DNA from: CAZOOK01 sp964581385
Lineage (GTDB): Bacteria; Pseudomonadota; Gammaproteobacteria; Nevskiales; Nevskiaceae
Direction: 5' to 3'
NCBI GenBank assembly: GCA_964581385.1
Contig: CAZOOK010000063.1
Coordinates: forward strand, 1 to 17,686
DNA: 17,686 bases
The notes under the pieces: model-generated
Told to the model about the DNA's origin: nothing
What the model saw: only the letters and a program-made list of their open reading frames with translations
Database searches by the model: none
Part shown: piece after piece, positions 7,049 to 13,283 of the stretch
Position numbering within the stretch: position 1 is the stretch's first letter
Layout: every line of letters starts with the position of its first letter
Position numbers and translations under genes: made by a program

Positions 7049-7743
7049 AATGCATTTCCAGTCGTCGATGGTTCGGACTTTTCGCGGCCACTGTTGTCGT
7101 GACGTTGACCGCCGCTTGCAGTGCACTGTGGCCCACCGTTGCGCCGCAACCCACGATTTACACCTTGGGCGGGAATCGAATCGACACCGGTCCCCCTGCG
7201 CCGAAATCAGCGAGTGTGTCAGCGGATCTTCCGACGTTGATCGTCGATCCGCCGCGGGCCGCGGCAGGTTTCGACAGTCTTCGCATCATCTATGTGCGCA
7301 AACCGCAGCAACTCGAATACTTCGCCCATAGCGAGTGGGTGGATACACCGGCACGTATGCTTGCGCCGCTGATCGTCAGCGCTATCGCACGCAGCACAAA
7401 CTTCGGCGCGGTGGTGTTGGCGCCCGGTGCGATTGCCGGAGACATGCGGCTGGACACCGAAATCGTGCGCATGCAGCAGGAGTTCGACGTGTCCCCGAGT
7501 CGGGTTCGGTTCACATTGCGCGCGACGCTGGTCGACACGGCGACGAGCCGGGTACTGGTTCAGCGTGAACTGGAAGCATCCGTATCTGCGGAGAGTCAGG
7601 ACCCCTACGGCGGCATCATTGCGGCGCAGGCTGCCGTGGCTGTCGTCATGGAAGACCTTGCAAGTATTTGCACTGAAGCAGCGGCAGGATGGCCGGGCAG
7701 CCACCCTCAATTGCGCCGTCGCGACACCCAGGCTCAAAAGTAA
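7045..7743 (+). CDS. ABC-type transport auxiliary lipoprotein (PqiC/DUF330-like)
   Basis: A 232-residue protein with an N-terminal signal (KCISSRRWFGLFAATVVVTL) ending in a lipobox-like TAAC, so the Cys at about residue 25 is probably lipidated after signal peptidase II cleavage. The body begins with PTIYTLGG and continues with TLIVDPPRAAAGFDSLRIIY and YFAHSEWVDTPARMLAPLI, characteristic of the ABC_trans_aux family that accompanies MCE systems (PqiC and relatives). It is expected to sit in the outer membrane or periplasm and to contact the MCE protein. Its ATG overlaps the mlaD stop, making it the fourth gene of the operon. MlaC and MlaA are not seen nearby, so this lipoprotein may stand in for the downstream partner. 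Confidence 0.88.
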   Translation: MKCISSRRWFGLFAATVVVTLTAACSALWPTVAPQPTIYTLGGNRIDTGPPAPKSASVSADLPTLIVDPPRAAAGFDSLRIIYVRKPQQLEYFAHSEWVDTPARMLAPLIVSAIARSTNFGAVVLAPGAIAGDMRLDTEIVRMQQEFDVSPSRVRFTLRATLVDTATSRVLVQRELEASVSAESQDPYGGIIAAQAAVAVVMEDLASICTEAAAGWPGSHPQLRRRDTQAQK

Positions 7744-8022
7744 AACTGTCCCAGGGGGCTGCAGAAAATACGATGGTGGTTCTCAGCCTGTTGATGGGCG
7801 GCGAACCGCTGGCGCATTGTTCGCAAGCGTACAGATCGTTTCGCAGCAAATGACTACCTTCCCCTGTGCCAGCTATTGGACAAGCTGACCCGGCCGCAGA
7901 GGATTCAAAGGATGCGAACGGGAGTAATGATTCGCGATGAACATCATCACGATAAAGTGCTCATCGCGCGGCGATTCACTTTCGATCTTTAATACAAAAC
8001 CACAAGAAGGAGCTTCATAAAA
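7744..8022 (+). promoter_or_regulatory. Leader region of the SYLF gene with an 8-bp stem
   Basis: A 279-base gap without a convincing gene. CGCGATGA (7933-7940) and TCATCGCG (7961-7968) are exact inverted repeats, and the 20-base loop contains a smaller CAC/GTG pair. TTTAAT at 7988-7993 resembles a -10 box but has no good -35. A strong ribosome binding site AAGGAG (8007-8012) sits 10 bases before the ATG at 8023. The stem could be an operator or, if transcription starts upstream, a leader hairpin. Confidence 0.35.
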
Positions 8023-8586
8023 ATGGCAAATCTTAGAAGCATTGCACTGGCTTTGGCGCTGGCCACAACGATGACCGTTCCGTTGAACGCACTTGGCAGC
8101 GGTACCAGTGAAGCCTCGCCGGAAGATCTCAATCGGGACGCGGCTCAAGCGCTAAAAAATCTATACCAGGCCAATCCAGTGGCTGCGGACATGGCCAAGA
8201 AAGCCAAAGCGGTGCTGGTATTTCCGAAAATCGTCAAAGCCGGTCTGGTCTTTGGCGGTAGTTATGGCGAAGGTGTTCTGACCAAAGGTTCGAGTGTCGT
8301 CAACTATTACAATTCCGTCTCCGCCACGTTTGGATTGCAGGCGGGCGCGCAAACGTATGGTTACGCGGTGTTTCTCATGACCGCCAAGGCACTAACCTAT
8401 ATCGATAAATCAGACGGCTGGGAGATAGGCGTGGGCCCGACCGTGGTCGTTGTCAACGAAGGCGTGGCGAAAAACCTGTCGTCCTCGACTTTGAAGGACG
8501 ATGCTTACGCTTTCGTCTTCAACCAGGAAGGCCTGATGGCGAGTCTCAGCATCGAAGGAACCAAGATCTCCCGCATCAAGCGCTGA
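8023..8586 (+). CDS. SYLF (YSC84-like) lipid-binding domain protein, exported
   Basis: A 187-residue protein with an N-terminal signal peptide (about residues 1-24, ending near LNALGS, no lipobox Cys) and a SYLF domain covering most of the mature part. Family hallmarks are AKAVLVFPKIVKAGLVFGGSY, YGEGVL, and a Gly-rich strand region VGPTVVVVN; the C-terminus has AYAFVFNQEGLMASLSIEG. SYLF proteins bind phosphoinositides in eukaryotes; bacterial members are periplasmic and their role is unclear. It has the best ribosome binding site in the neighbourhood (AAGGAG, 10 bases before ATG) and follows the lipid-transport operon by 279 bases in the same direction, which suggests an envelope/lipid role but probably a separate promoter. 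Confidence 0.88.
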   Translation: MANLRSIALALALATTMTVPLNALGSGTSEASPEDLNRDAAQALKNLYQANPVAADMAKKAKAVLVFPKIVKAGLVFGGSYGEGVLTKGSSVVNYYNSVSATFGLQAGAQTYGYAVFLMTAKALTYIDKSDGWEIGVGPTVVVVNEGVAKNLSSSTLKDDAYAFVFNQEGLMASLSIEGTKISRIKR

Positions 8587-8609
8587 TCCGATGGTTCCAG
8601 ACTCAACCG

Positions 8610-8813
8610 CTACAGAGCGGCCTCGATGTCAGCGACGCGCTTCCGCAGCAAGCCGATCTGCAGCGCCAGTGCCAATCGGTGCGTCGGTCGGCGACGCTCA
8701 TTGATCTCAGCACGTTCACTCTAGGTGTAGGTGAAGAAACGCTGAAGCTCAAAATCGCTAAGTTCCCGGGGCAGCTTGCGCAGCGCCAAAAAGGCCGAAT
8801 GCCAGCTGTCCAT
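8610..8813 (-). pseudogene. Tn3-family transposase N-terminal fragment (DUF4158-like)
   Basis: On the minus strand from ATG 8813 the frame reads MDSWHSAFLALRKLPRELSD, then FELQRFFTYT, an in-frame TAG (8723-8721), then SERAEINERRRPTHRLALAL and QIGLLR, ending at TAG (8612-8610). This is the start of the DUF4158 domain found at the N-terminus of Tn3-family transposases (FLGLR.LPRELS.FE.E.FFT, ERR.P...LALALQIGFLR). Only about 57 of roughly 1000 residues remain, with an internal stop; similarity ends near 8650, after which the frame diverges to KRVADIEAAL. No terminal inverted repeat was recognised. It is a transposon scrap lying against a truncated universal-stress-protein gene, and probably marks an old insertion or deletion. 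Confidence 0.62.
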
Positions 8814-8853
8814 GAATCCCCTCGTGGTGAAGCCGGAACGATTGACATCAAAA

Positions 8854-9003
8854 CGGGAGGCGGCAACCAGCGCACTTAATTGTCGCGCCGACTTGCTGGT
8901 GATGGGCGCGTACAGCCAAAGTTTGATGAGGGAGCTGCTGTTTGTTGGCTGGCCTGAATCGGTACTGAGCCGAGGCGACTTGACGGTCTTCGTCGCTCAC
9001 TGA
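8854..9003 (+). pseudogene. Universal stress protein (UspA) C-terminal fragment
   Basis: The frame reads REAATSALNCRADLLVMGAY, then SQSLMRELLF and LTVFVAH, and stops at 9003. This is the C-terminal signature of UspA-type domains (ADLLVMGAYGHSRLRE...VPVLMSH), the part that forms the ATP-binding loop (G-2x-G-9x-G) and last strand. In this copy the GHS loop is SQS and the Gly-rich stretch (LGGATR) is replaced by FVGWPES, so nucleotide binding is doubtful. The N-terminal two thirds of the domain are absent; upstream lies the minus-strand Tn3 fragment. It could be translated as part of a 75-codon frame from 8776, but I regard it as a relic. Confidence 0.6.
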
Positions 9004-9295
9004 GTCCAGCTTAAGAGGAAGGCCACTGGCGCGGCGCGGCGATTGTGGTGGCTGATTCGAGAATTCAAGACGGCGCGCATATGGGTTTCGGAAGAGCCGT
9101 TCCATTTGCGCGATCAGCAGGCGGCCGGCTCGCAAATGGTTTTTGTATGTCGTCAATCTCCGCCATGGTAGTTAATGCCAGTATCGCCGACGCTCTCTTA
9201 ATGGCAAACGACGGGCAGTGCCGCGTCACTGATCAAGGTATGCGCCATCGCATGCACTATGAAATGTCCCAAGTCGCCCACTGGACTTTGACCGC
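9004..9295. other. No gene recognised
   Basis: Between the UspA relic and the cytochrome gene I see only open frames without ribosome binding sites or known motifs on either strand, and no terminator-like hairpin. It may contain further gene debris. Confidence 0.4.
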
Positions 9296-9652
9296 TTATC
9301 GTTGCTTCAAGCTCAGAACATACGCAGTGACGTCGTCGATCTGCTGGCGGGATAACTGAAAGTCCGGCATGGGGGCATGTGGTGCTGTTAAAAAGGCATG
9401 CAGCGAAAGCGTCGTCGTCGATGGCATCATTGCCACCTCCATAAAGGTCGGTGGACCCGACGTGCTCGCACTCTTTTGTGCTGAATCGACGACGTGGCAA
9501 CTGACGCACCAGGTGCGCGCCAATGCATGTCCAGCTTTGGAATTACCGGCCTCCTGTGCCCAGGCAGGGGTCGCTAAAAGCAGAATTGCGGTGACGGCTG
9601 CTATTTGCCAGCGGGAAAATTTCCGAAGTTCGCATCCGGACGCGACAATCAT
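9296..9652 (-). CDS. Small c-type cytochrome
   Basis: A 118-residue exported monoheme cytochrome c. A positively charged start and a hydrophobic stretch (AAVTAILLLA) end in a signal peptidase site AWA|QE at about residue 32. The heme-binding motif CVSCH is at residues 49-53, and Met95 in HAPMPDF is the likely sixth ligand. The end ISxxQIDDVTAYVLSLKQR-type helix (SRQQIDDVTAYVLSL) is the normal C-terminal helix of class I cytochromes c. It acts in the periplasm as an electron carrier; the redox partner is unknown. Its ATG overlaps the stop of the upstream small gene by four bases, so the two are translationally coupled. FNR-type boxes lie about 300 bases upstream of the pair. Confidence 0.88.
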   Translation of the reverse strand: MIVASGCELRKFSRWQIAAVTAILLLATPAWAQEAGNSKAGHALARTWCVSCHVVDSAQKSASTSGPPTFMEVAMMPSTTTLSLHAFLTAPHAPMPDFQLSRQQIDDVTAYVLSLKQR

Positions 9653-9846
9653 GGCAAATCCCTCCGCCTATAGATTTCATATTCGAGTGAACCATCATCG
9701 CCGGTCGGGAGAAGCCAGGGCGAGGTCGTTTTGTTCTTGAGATTCACGCCGTAGCAGTTTCGCCATGCAAAAGCGGGCGATGCCGCCAAAGCGATGACTG
9801 AGGAGGCCGATGCGAGTGTAGATTTCCGGTTGAGCTTGATATCCAT
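9649..9846 (-). CDS. Small secreted protein, unknown, coupled to the cytochrome
   Basis: A 65-residue protein not recognised from any family. It begins MDIKLNRKSTLASASSVIAL and has a clear signal peptide with cleavage after AFA at about residue 27; the mature peptide is only about 38 residues (WRNCYGVNLKNKTT ... YRRRDLP), with a single Cys and many basic residues. The gene is credible because a strong ribosome binding site (AAGGAGA) lies 9 bases before the ATG, and because the stop overlaps the cytochrome start (ATGA). It may be a leader gene that couples translation, a small partner of the cytochrome, or the remains of a longer exported protein. Confidence 0.6.
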   Translation of the reverse strand: MDIKLNRKSTLASASSVIALAASPAFAWRNCYGVNLKNKTTSPWLLPTGDDGSLEYEIYRRRDLP

Positions 9847-9893
9847 GCTTTACTTCTCCTTGACAATAATGTGTCCGAATTAGCCGTTGTCGC

Positions 9894-10022
9894 TCACCAG
9901 GAACTGACTATTTCACGCGTATTCTGCTCAAATCCAGCTGACAACCATGTTTGAACCCAACCGAGGGCTCGGTAGTTGCGCCAAAGATAGATGGTCAATG
10001 CTTCGATGAGCACGCTGGTCAT
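9894..10022 (-). CDS. Possible 42-residue open frame upstream of the cytochrome pair
   Basis: From ATG 10022 the minus strand reads MTSVLIEALTIYLWRNYRAL, then GWVQTWLSAGFEQNTREIVS and a stop at 9896-9894, 47 bases before the small secreted gene. It looks like an amphipathic helical peptide rather than random translation, but there is no ribosome binding site and no family match. It may be the C-terminal fragment of a lost gene. Confidence 0.2.
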   Translation of the reverse strand: MTSVLIEALTIYLWRNYRALGWVQTWLSAGFEQNTREIVSSW

Positions 10023-10140
10023 TTCAAGGTTAGCGCCAACATCTTAGGTGTGCCTCGGGCAACTGGCGGTGCTTTCAGCATACGCAGGGCTGACGAATTT
10101 TCGATGCAGACAATCCTGCCGCAATCGGTTGCGATGGCTG

Positions 10141-10154
10141 TTGATCTGGATCAA
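10141..10154. promoter_or_regulatory. Perfect FNR/ANR box 1
   Basis: TTGATCTGGATCAA is an exact match to the FNR consensus TTGAT-N4-ATCAA. It lies in a region free of recognisable genes between the cytochrome pair (starting 9846, minus strand) and the DUF2934 gene. The target is unclear; the site is about 295 bases upstream of the small secreted/cytochrome genes. Confidence 0.65.
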
Positions 10155-10214
10155 TCGATACTTCGACGGCAATTCAAAGACATCTGATTGATGCGAGTTA
10201 CACCGATCTCGCTA

Positions 10215-10228
10215 TTGATACGGATCAA
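10215..10228. promoter_or_regulatory. Perfect FNR/ANR box 2
   Basis: TTGATACGGATCAA is a second exact FNR consensus match, 74 bases centre to centre from box 1 (about seven helical turns, so on the same DNA face). Looking leftward, a weak -10-like ATCAAT (minus strand, 10192-10187) sits at the class II distance; looking rightward, an ATG at 10281 preceded by GGAAG would be about 18 bases after the predicted start of transcription, but that frame runs into the antisense of the DUF2934 gene. Confidence 0.65.
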
Positions 10229-10382
10229 AGCACGACATCTGGCCAATCTCGAAACTAACGCCATGAGACGGAAGCAGTAGATGAATCATGACAACCATAC
10301 GAGAAGCGCGAGCGATATTGAGTTCGATCGGCCCTCAGATGTATCGACTTGTAGGCGAGTGGCGGCATTGCGCGACTTCGCC

Positions 10383-10676
10383 TCAATCGCCGGAGAATCG
10401 CTCGCTTTGCAGCCAGTGATCGACCTCGGCTTCCGCAGTCAGCCAATCCTGCAGTTCGCTGCCTGGGGCAAAGCCGCGACGTTCCGCGATCGCATAGGCG
10501 ATCCGTTCTATCATGGAGTGGCGCTGCTGTGCGGCGGGACAATTCCATTGCCGTGGTGCCGGCGCCGTAATCCTCGCGGCCGGCTTGCGCGGCAGCTGCG
10601 CGGCGGTGTGGTCCGGCTGGAGACGGTTGGGCTTGGATGAGGATGCCGGCGGAGGGGCGATGCTTATCGTTTCCAT
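10383..10676 (-). CDS. DUF2934 domain protein
   Basis: A 97-residue protein. The N-terminal half (METISIAPPPASSSKPNRLQ and on) is low-complexity, rich in Pro, Ala and Gln, and probably unstructured. The C-terminal half contains the DUF2934 signature: MIERIAYAIAERRGF, a short loop, then SELQDWLTAEAEVDHWL. DUF2934 is a small helical domain of unknown function, common in proteobacteria and often found near stress genes. I choose ATG 10676 because AGGAG lies 7 bases upstream; the frame stays open to 10694, but that start lacks a ribosome binding site. It is transcribed toward the twin FNR boxes and the cytochrome pair. Standalone gene; function unknown. Confidence 0.75.
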   Translation of the reverse strand: METISIAPPPASSSKPNRLQPDHTAAQLPRKPAARITAPAPRQWNCPAAQQRHSMIERIAYAIAERRGFAPGSELQDWLTAEAEVDHWLQSERFSGD

Positions 10677-10695
10677 AGAGCGACTCCTATACAAC

Positions 10696-11176
10696 GCTCA
10701 ACGTGATGCGTTCGAGTGTGTTGTGTTCAACCCGCGCATTCCATTTTGGTGCGGACGAAGCCCGACGCACGGTTAGTAGTATCCGCGACGGCGAAGCGAA
10801 TTCTTTCACTCGGCGCGAGCCTCCTATGTGAAATGCCAGAACGGATGTGCCAACTGATTCAAATGATCGGCGACGGACTGCTCTGCCGTGGTCGACACAG
10901 ATCAAGCGCAGTGGCCGTGATCCACGGCTACGCGATTTGAAGCAGCGCGCTAATCTGAATCGGCCACATTCAAGCCAGCACCTGACAAAAGTACAATCCA
11001 CGCAATAGCTAGCGCAAAGGTTTTGTCGAGTTCCGGCCGCGTTCGCTGACACGCAGTTCCTGACAGGACTTTTTACCTATACGCGTGATTGCGTACATCA
11101 TCTGTTCGCTATCGCACAAAGCGACGCCTTCTGCAGGGGATTAGTTGTCCTCCTGACAAACTGTTTCTAGAGCGTG
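10696..11176. other. Gene-free stretch
   Basis: About 480 bases with several overlapping open frames on both strands (for example 10687-11052 minus, 10716-10940 plus). None has a recognisable domain, a ribosome binding site or protein-like composition. The part just right of 10689 should hold the promoter of the DUF2934 gene. Nothing else identified. Confidence 0.4.
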
Positions 11177-11380
11177 CTATGAACTTTTTGGATCGTCCCT
11201 GCCGACGGGATCTTTCATGAGCTTCTCGGTATCCGGGTGCGAGTGAACGCCGAAGTCCCCTGGCTTCAACGGGCCAAGTGGATTGCAGGAATACCCATTG
11301 CCTCGCTCCAGTATCGAGAGGGCTTCCTTCAGCTTCAGTTTTGCGAGGATATCCTGCTGTACCTCAGTCTCGATTGCCAT
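11177..11380 (-). CDS. Small hypothetical protein
   Basis: A 67-residue open frame starting MAIETEVQQDILAKLKLKEA. The N-terminal 30 residues are strongly helical and charged, the middle has NGYSCNPLGPLKPGDFGV, and the end is polar (DPVGRDDPKSS). The composition is protein-like and the competing frames are poorer, but the ribosome binding site is weak (GGAA about 11 bases before the ATG). Not recognised. It reads in the same direction as the hypothetical gene at 11649-11954 and the DUF2934 gene, so all three may belong to one loosely spaced minus-strand unit. Confidence 0.4.
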   Translation of the reverse strand: MAIETEVQQDILAKLKLKEALSILERGNGYSCNPLGPLKPGDFGVHSHPDTEKLMKDPVGRDDPKSS

Positions 11381-11648
11381 GGGGATATTTCCATTCCATC
11401 AGAAAATCGCAACATACGTCCACGCCCTGAATCAAATCTGTTCGCCAACACACAGACCAATGGATCTATGCGTTCACTAGCTCCGGTGAGGAAGTAGTGT
11501 GCACACCACCGGCGCCACCTTGCTACCGATGGCCCATGGCGCCAGATAAACTGCGCGGGATTCGCGGCCGATTCGTCGACATGGATCAAGTATCCTCATT
11601 CGCAACGAACAAACCAGCCCTTTGACGGTGATTACAATTGCGACCGAA

Positions 11649-11954
11649 TCATCGCACCTCTGCTTCTGTGGATGGCACGTTGCCACCGCCTGCATCCGAA
11701 GTCGTTGGCGATGGCGAACCATCAACGGTATCGGTCGAAGTCGGAACCAGGACGGTGCACAGTTGGAAATACGCCTGCGTCGCGCGTTCAAGCTGTCGGG
11801 CAAGAATTTCGAGAAGGGCCGGCTCGACCGGCGCATCGTCACGACCGCCACCCAAAGGAGATCGCCGCGCTGTATCAACATGGCTGATTGCCGCCTGCAG
11901 ACCTTCTGCAAGCTCGTGCAGAAGATCCTCTATTGAACGCGCATCGCCGGTCAT
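11649..11954 (-). CDS. Hypothetical helical protein
   Basis: A 101-residue protein starting MTGDARSIEDLLHELAEGLQ. The first 70 residues look like two amphipathic helices (IEDLLHELAEGLQAAIS; PALLEILARQLERATQAYF) followed by a Ser/Thr/Pro/Gly-rich tail (TSTDTVDGSPSPTTSDAGGG). No signal peptide or membrane segment. GGAG lies 8 bases before the ATG, which supports this frame over the overlapping 144-codon frame (11911-11477) that has no such signal. Not recognised; possibly a small cytoplasmic accessory protein. The next gene in its direction is 11177-11380. Confidence 0.5.
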   Translation of the reverse strand: MTGDARSIEDLLHELAEGLQAAISHVDTARRSPLGGGRDDAPVEPALLEILARQLERATQAYFQLCTVLVPTSTDTVDGSPSPTTSDAGGGNVPSTEAEVR

Positions 11955-12555
11955 CGGTAAATCTCCGGTGCTGTGATACGGTGCGGGCCCTTTTCAGGTT
12001 CCAATCAGATCATGATTCGCTCGGTGGCGCGATTGAAGGCTTCGGCACACACGACGACAGCGGCAATGTGGTGTTCACAGATCGTCAAGGCAAGCTCGTC
12101 TATGCTCGCTTCCACCTCAGCCGGAAGGAAGCAGCCGCAGCAATCGTTGAGGTAACGAAGCGGTTGATGCTCGAATGTGACATTCGGTTGCGCCTTGTCA
12201 AGGGACAATCTGGGGTTGGCCCGTCGAGCTATCTGGTAAAGGCAGGCATTATCGAGCTGGATACCAGGCATGAAATATGGCCAAGTCATCGGTGCGCCCG
12301 ACATTCGGCTTCCCTGAGATTCCGCACAGTTACCGATACGATCATGTGCCCCAGAAGGGGCCGCCGCCTGACTCATCTCGCGGACTAAATTAAAGTCGAC
12401 CTCCCCGTCAACCGACTGCATGTTGAAGTGCCATGCTGGGACCGTCTGTGCGATAGCGCACACAATAATCCGCTGCAGGCGCGCCAATTACAGCCTGTCG
12501 ACGCCGCCCTTAATCTTTCTCAGTGGCGGACCGTCGCGAATCGCTCCAACGAAAG
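11955..12555. other. Unresolved stretch with competing open frames
   Basis: Two long frames oppose each other. The plus frame 11888-12388 contains a protein-like section (about 12010-12280: GGAIEGFGTHDDSGNVVFTD, then GKLVYARFHLSRKEAAAAIV), but its beginning overlaps the hypothetical gene on the other strand and looks random. The minus frame 12487-12005 is longer without interruption but Cys-rich, starts at TTG and has no ribosome binding site. Neither is recognised. The plus section may be the remnant of a gene that lost its start. Confidence 0.3.
12447..12462. promoter_or_regulatory. TGTGCG/CGCACA palindrome
   Basis: TGTGCG and CGCACA are exact inverted repeats with a four-base centre, resembling the TGTG-N8-CACA layout of CRP-type sites. 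It lies about 110 bases left of the FNR-type box at 12556. It could be an operator; no regulator can be named. Confidence 0.25.
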
Positions 12556-12569
12556 TTGATCCAGGTCAA
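12556..12569 (+). promoter_or_regulatory. FNR/ANR-type box of a class II promoter
   Basis: TTGATCCAGGTCAA matches TTGAT-N4-ATCAA with one mismatch (G for A in the right half). Its centre (12562.5) is 41.5 bases from the transcription start predicted from the -10 box at 12592-12597, the standard arrangement of FNR class II activation. The downstream genes are the receiver protein and the c-di-GMP gene. Confidence 0.55.
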
Positions 12570-12591
12570 TGCGAATGGCGTGGCTCGGTAG

Positions 12592-12597
12592 TTTAAT
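12592..12597 (+). promoter_or_regulatory. -10 box TTTAAT
   Basis: TTTAAT differs from TATAAT at one position. It is correctly spaced from the FNR-type box and there is no separate -35 consensus, as expected for an activator-dependent promoter. The predicted transcription start is near 12604, giving a leader of about 100 bases before the receiver gene. Confidence 0.45.
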
Positions 12598-12701
12598 GAA
12601 AGCGAGAATCTGCAATAAGGGAGGAGTGCGCACCTGTTTAGCTGTCCGGCTGAGAGCGAGCCGCCAACGAGCGTCTGCGAGCTGTGAAAATGAGAGACGC
12701 G

Positions 12702-13082
12702 ATGATTCATATTGTTGAGGACGACGAAGCGGTACGTTCAGCCCTGCACCTGCTGATGCGCTCCTTCGGTTGGTGCGTATGCACATATGATTCAGCGGAA
12801 GCGTTTCTTGAGAATTCGGTGCAGAGCAGCGCGCCTGATTGTTTGTTACTCGATCTCGACTTGCCTGGAATGAATGGAGCTGAATTAGTGGAAGCGCTTG
12901 CTGCAAAGCAATCCGAGGTACCCGTGATTGTCCTCACCGGGCAACGTGACTCGCAGTTGGCGGCACGTGCCCGTCGCGCGGGCGCGTTGGAGGTGCTGGA
13001 AAAGCCGTTGTTCGGAGAGAAGTTGATAGGCTCAATCGAACGCGCGCTCGCCGATGGACAGCGAGTCGGGTCGGTACCTTGA
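12702..13082 (+). CDS. Single-domain response regulator (FixJ-type receiver)
   Basis: Starting at ATG 12702 the protein has 126 residues and consists of a receiver domain only. The acidic pocket is in HIVEDDEAVR, the phosphoacceptor is the first Asp of LLLDLDLPG (residue 51 from this start), Thr79 is in VLTG and Lys101 in LEKPL, so all phosphotransfer residues are intact. It resembles the receiver of FixJ/TodT-type regulators, but the LuxR-type DNA-binding domain is absent; the protein ends about 15 residues after the last helix. Upstream in-frame starts exist (GTG 12684, ATG 12690); I prefer 12702 because homologues begin here and GAGAG lies 5 bases before it. It probably signals by protein contact, plausibly to the c-di-GMP protein 200 bases downstream. 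An FNR-type promoter lies upstream. Confidence 0.85.
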   Translation: MIHIVEDDEAVRSALHLLMRSFGWCVCTYDSAEAFLENSVQSSAPDCLLLDLDLPGMNGAELVEALAAKQSEVPVIVLTGQRDSQLAARARRAGALEVLEKPLFGEKLIGSIERALADGQRVGSVP

Positions 13083-13283
13083 TGGTGCCGCATGCCGTCC
13101 GGGTTTGGAGTACCGTCGTTATGTGGTGCCGAAATGTTTCGAGGATCATCTGGTGAACCTTGATCTACGCGGTATCATCAGCGCGAGACATTACTTAACG
13201 CGCGCCGGATGGTGGACACCGCTCGAAATCGGGGCTTGATTCTATTTGTCATGGAAGACGTGAACTGGAAGTGAGGGACGCGC

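Noticed and set aside
8607..8620. CCGCT/AGCGG mini-hairpin 20 bases after the SYLF stop as terminator
   Set aside because: Only 5 bp with no T run, and it lies in the transposase fragment.
10281..10640. 119-codon plus-strand frame with a GGAAG ribosome binding site and an FNR box upstream
   Set aside because: Most of it is antisense to the DUF2934 gene and the product is not protein-like after about residue 35; kept only as a possible target of the FNR box.
10687..11052. 121-codon minus-strand frame
   Set aside because: Arg/Ser-rich random-looking translation, no ribosome binding site, no motif.
11477..11911. 144-codon minus-strand frame
   Set aside because: Overlaps the hypothetical gene 11649-11954, which has a proper ribosome binding site and better composition.
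13054..13239. 61-codon plus-strand frame between the receiver and c-di-GMP genes
   Set aside because: No ribosome binding site or recognisable motif and it overlaps the receiver gene end; probably spacer sequence.
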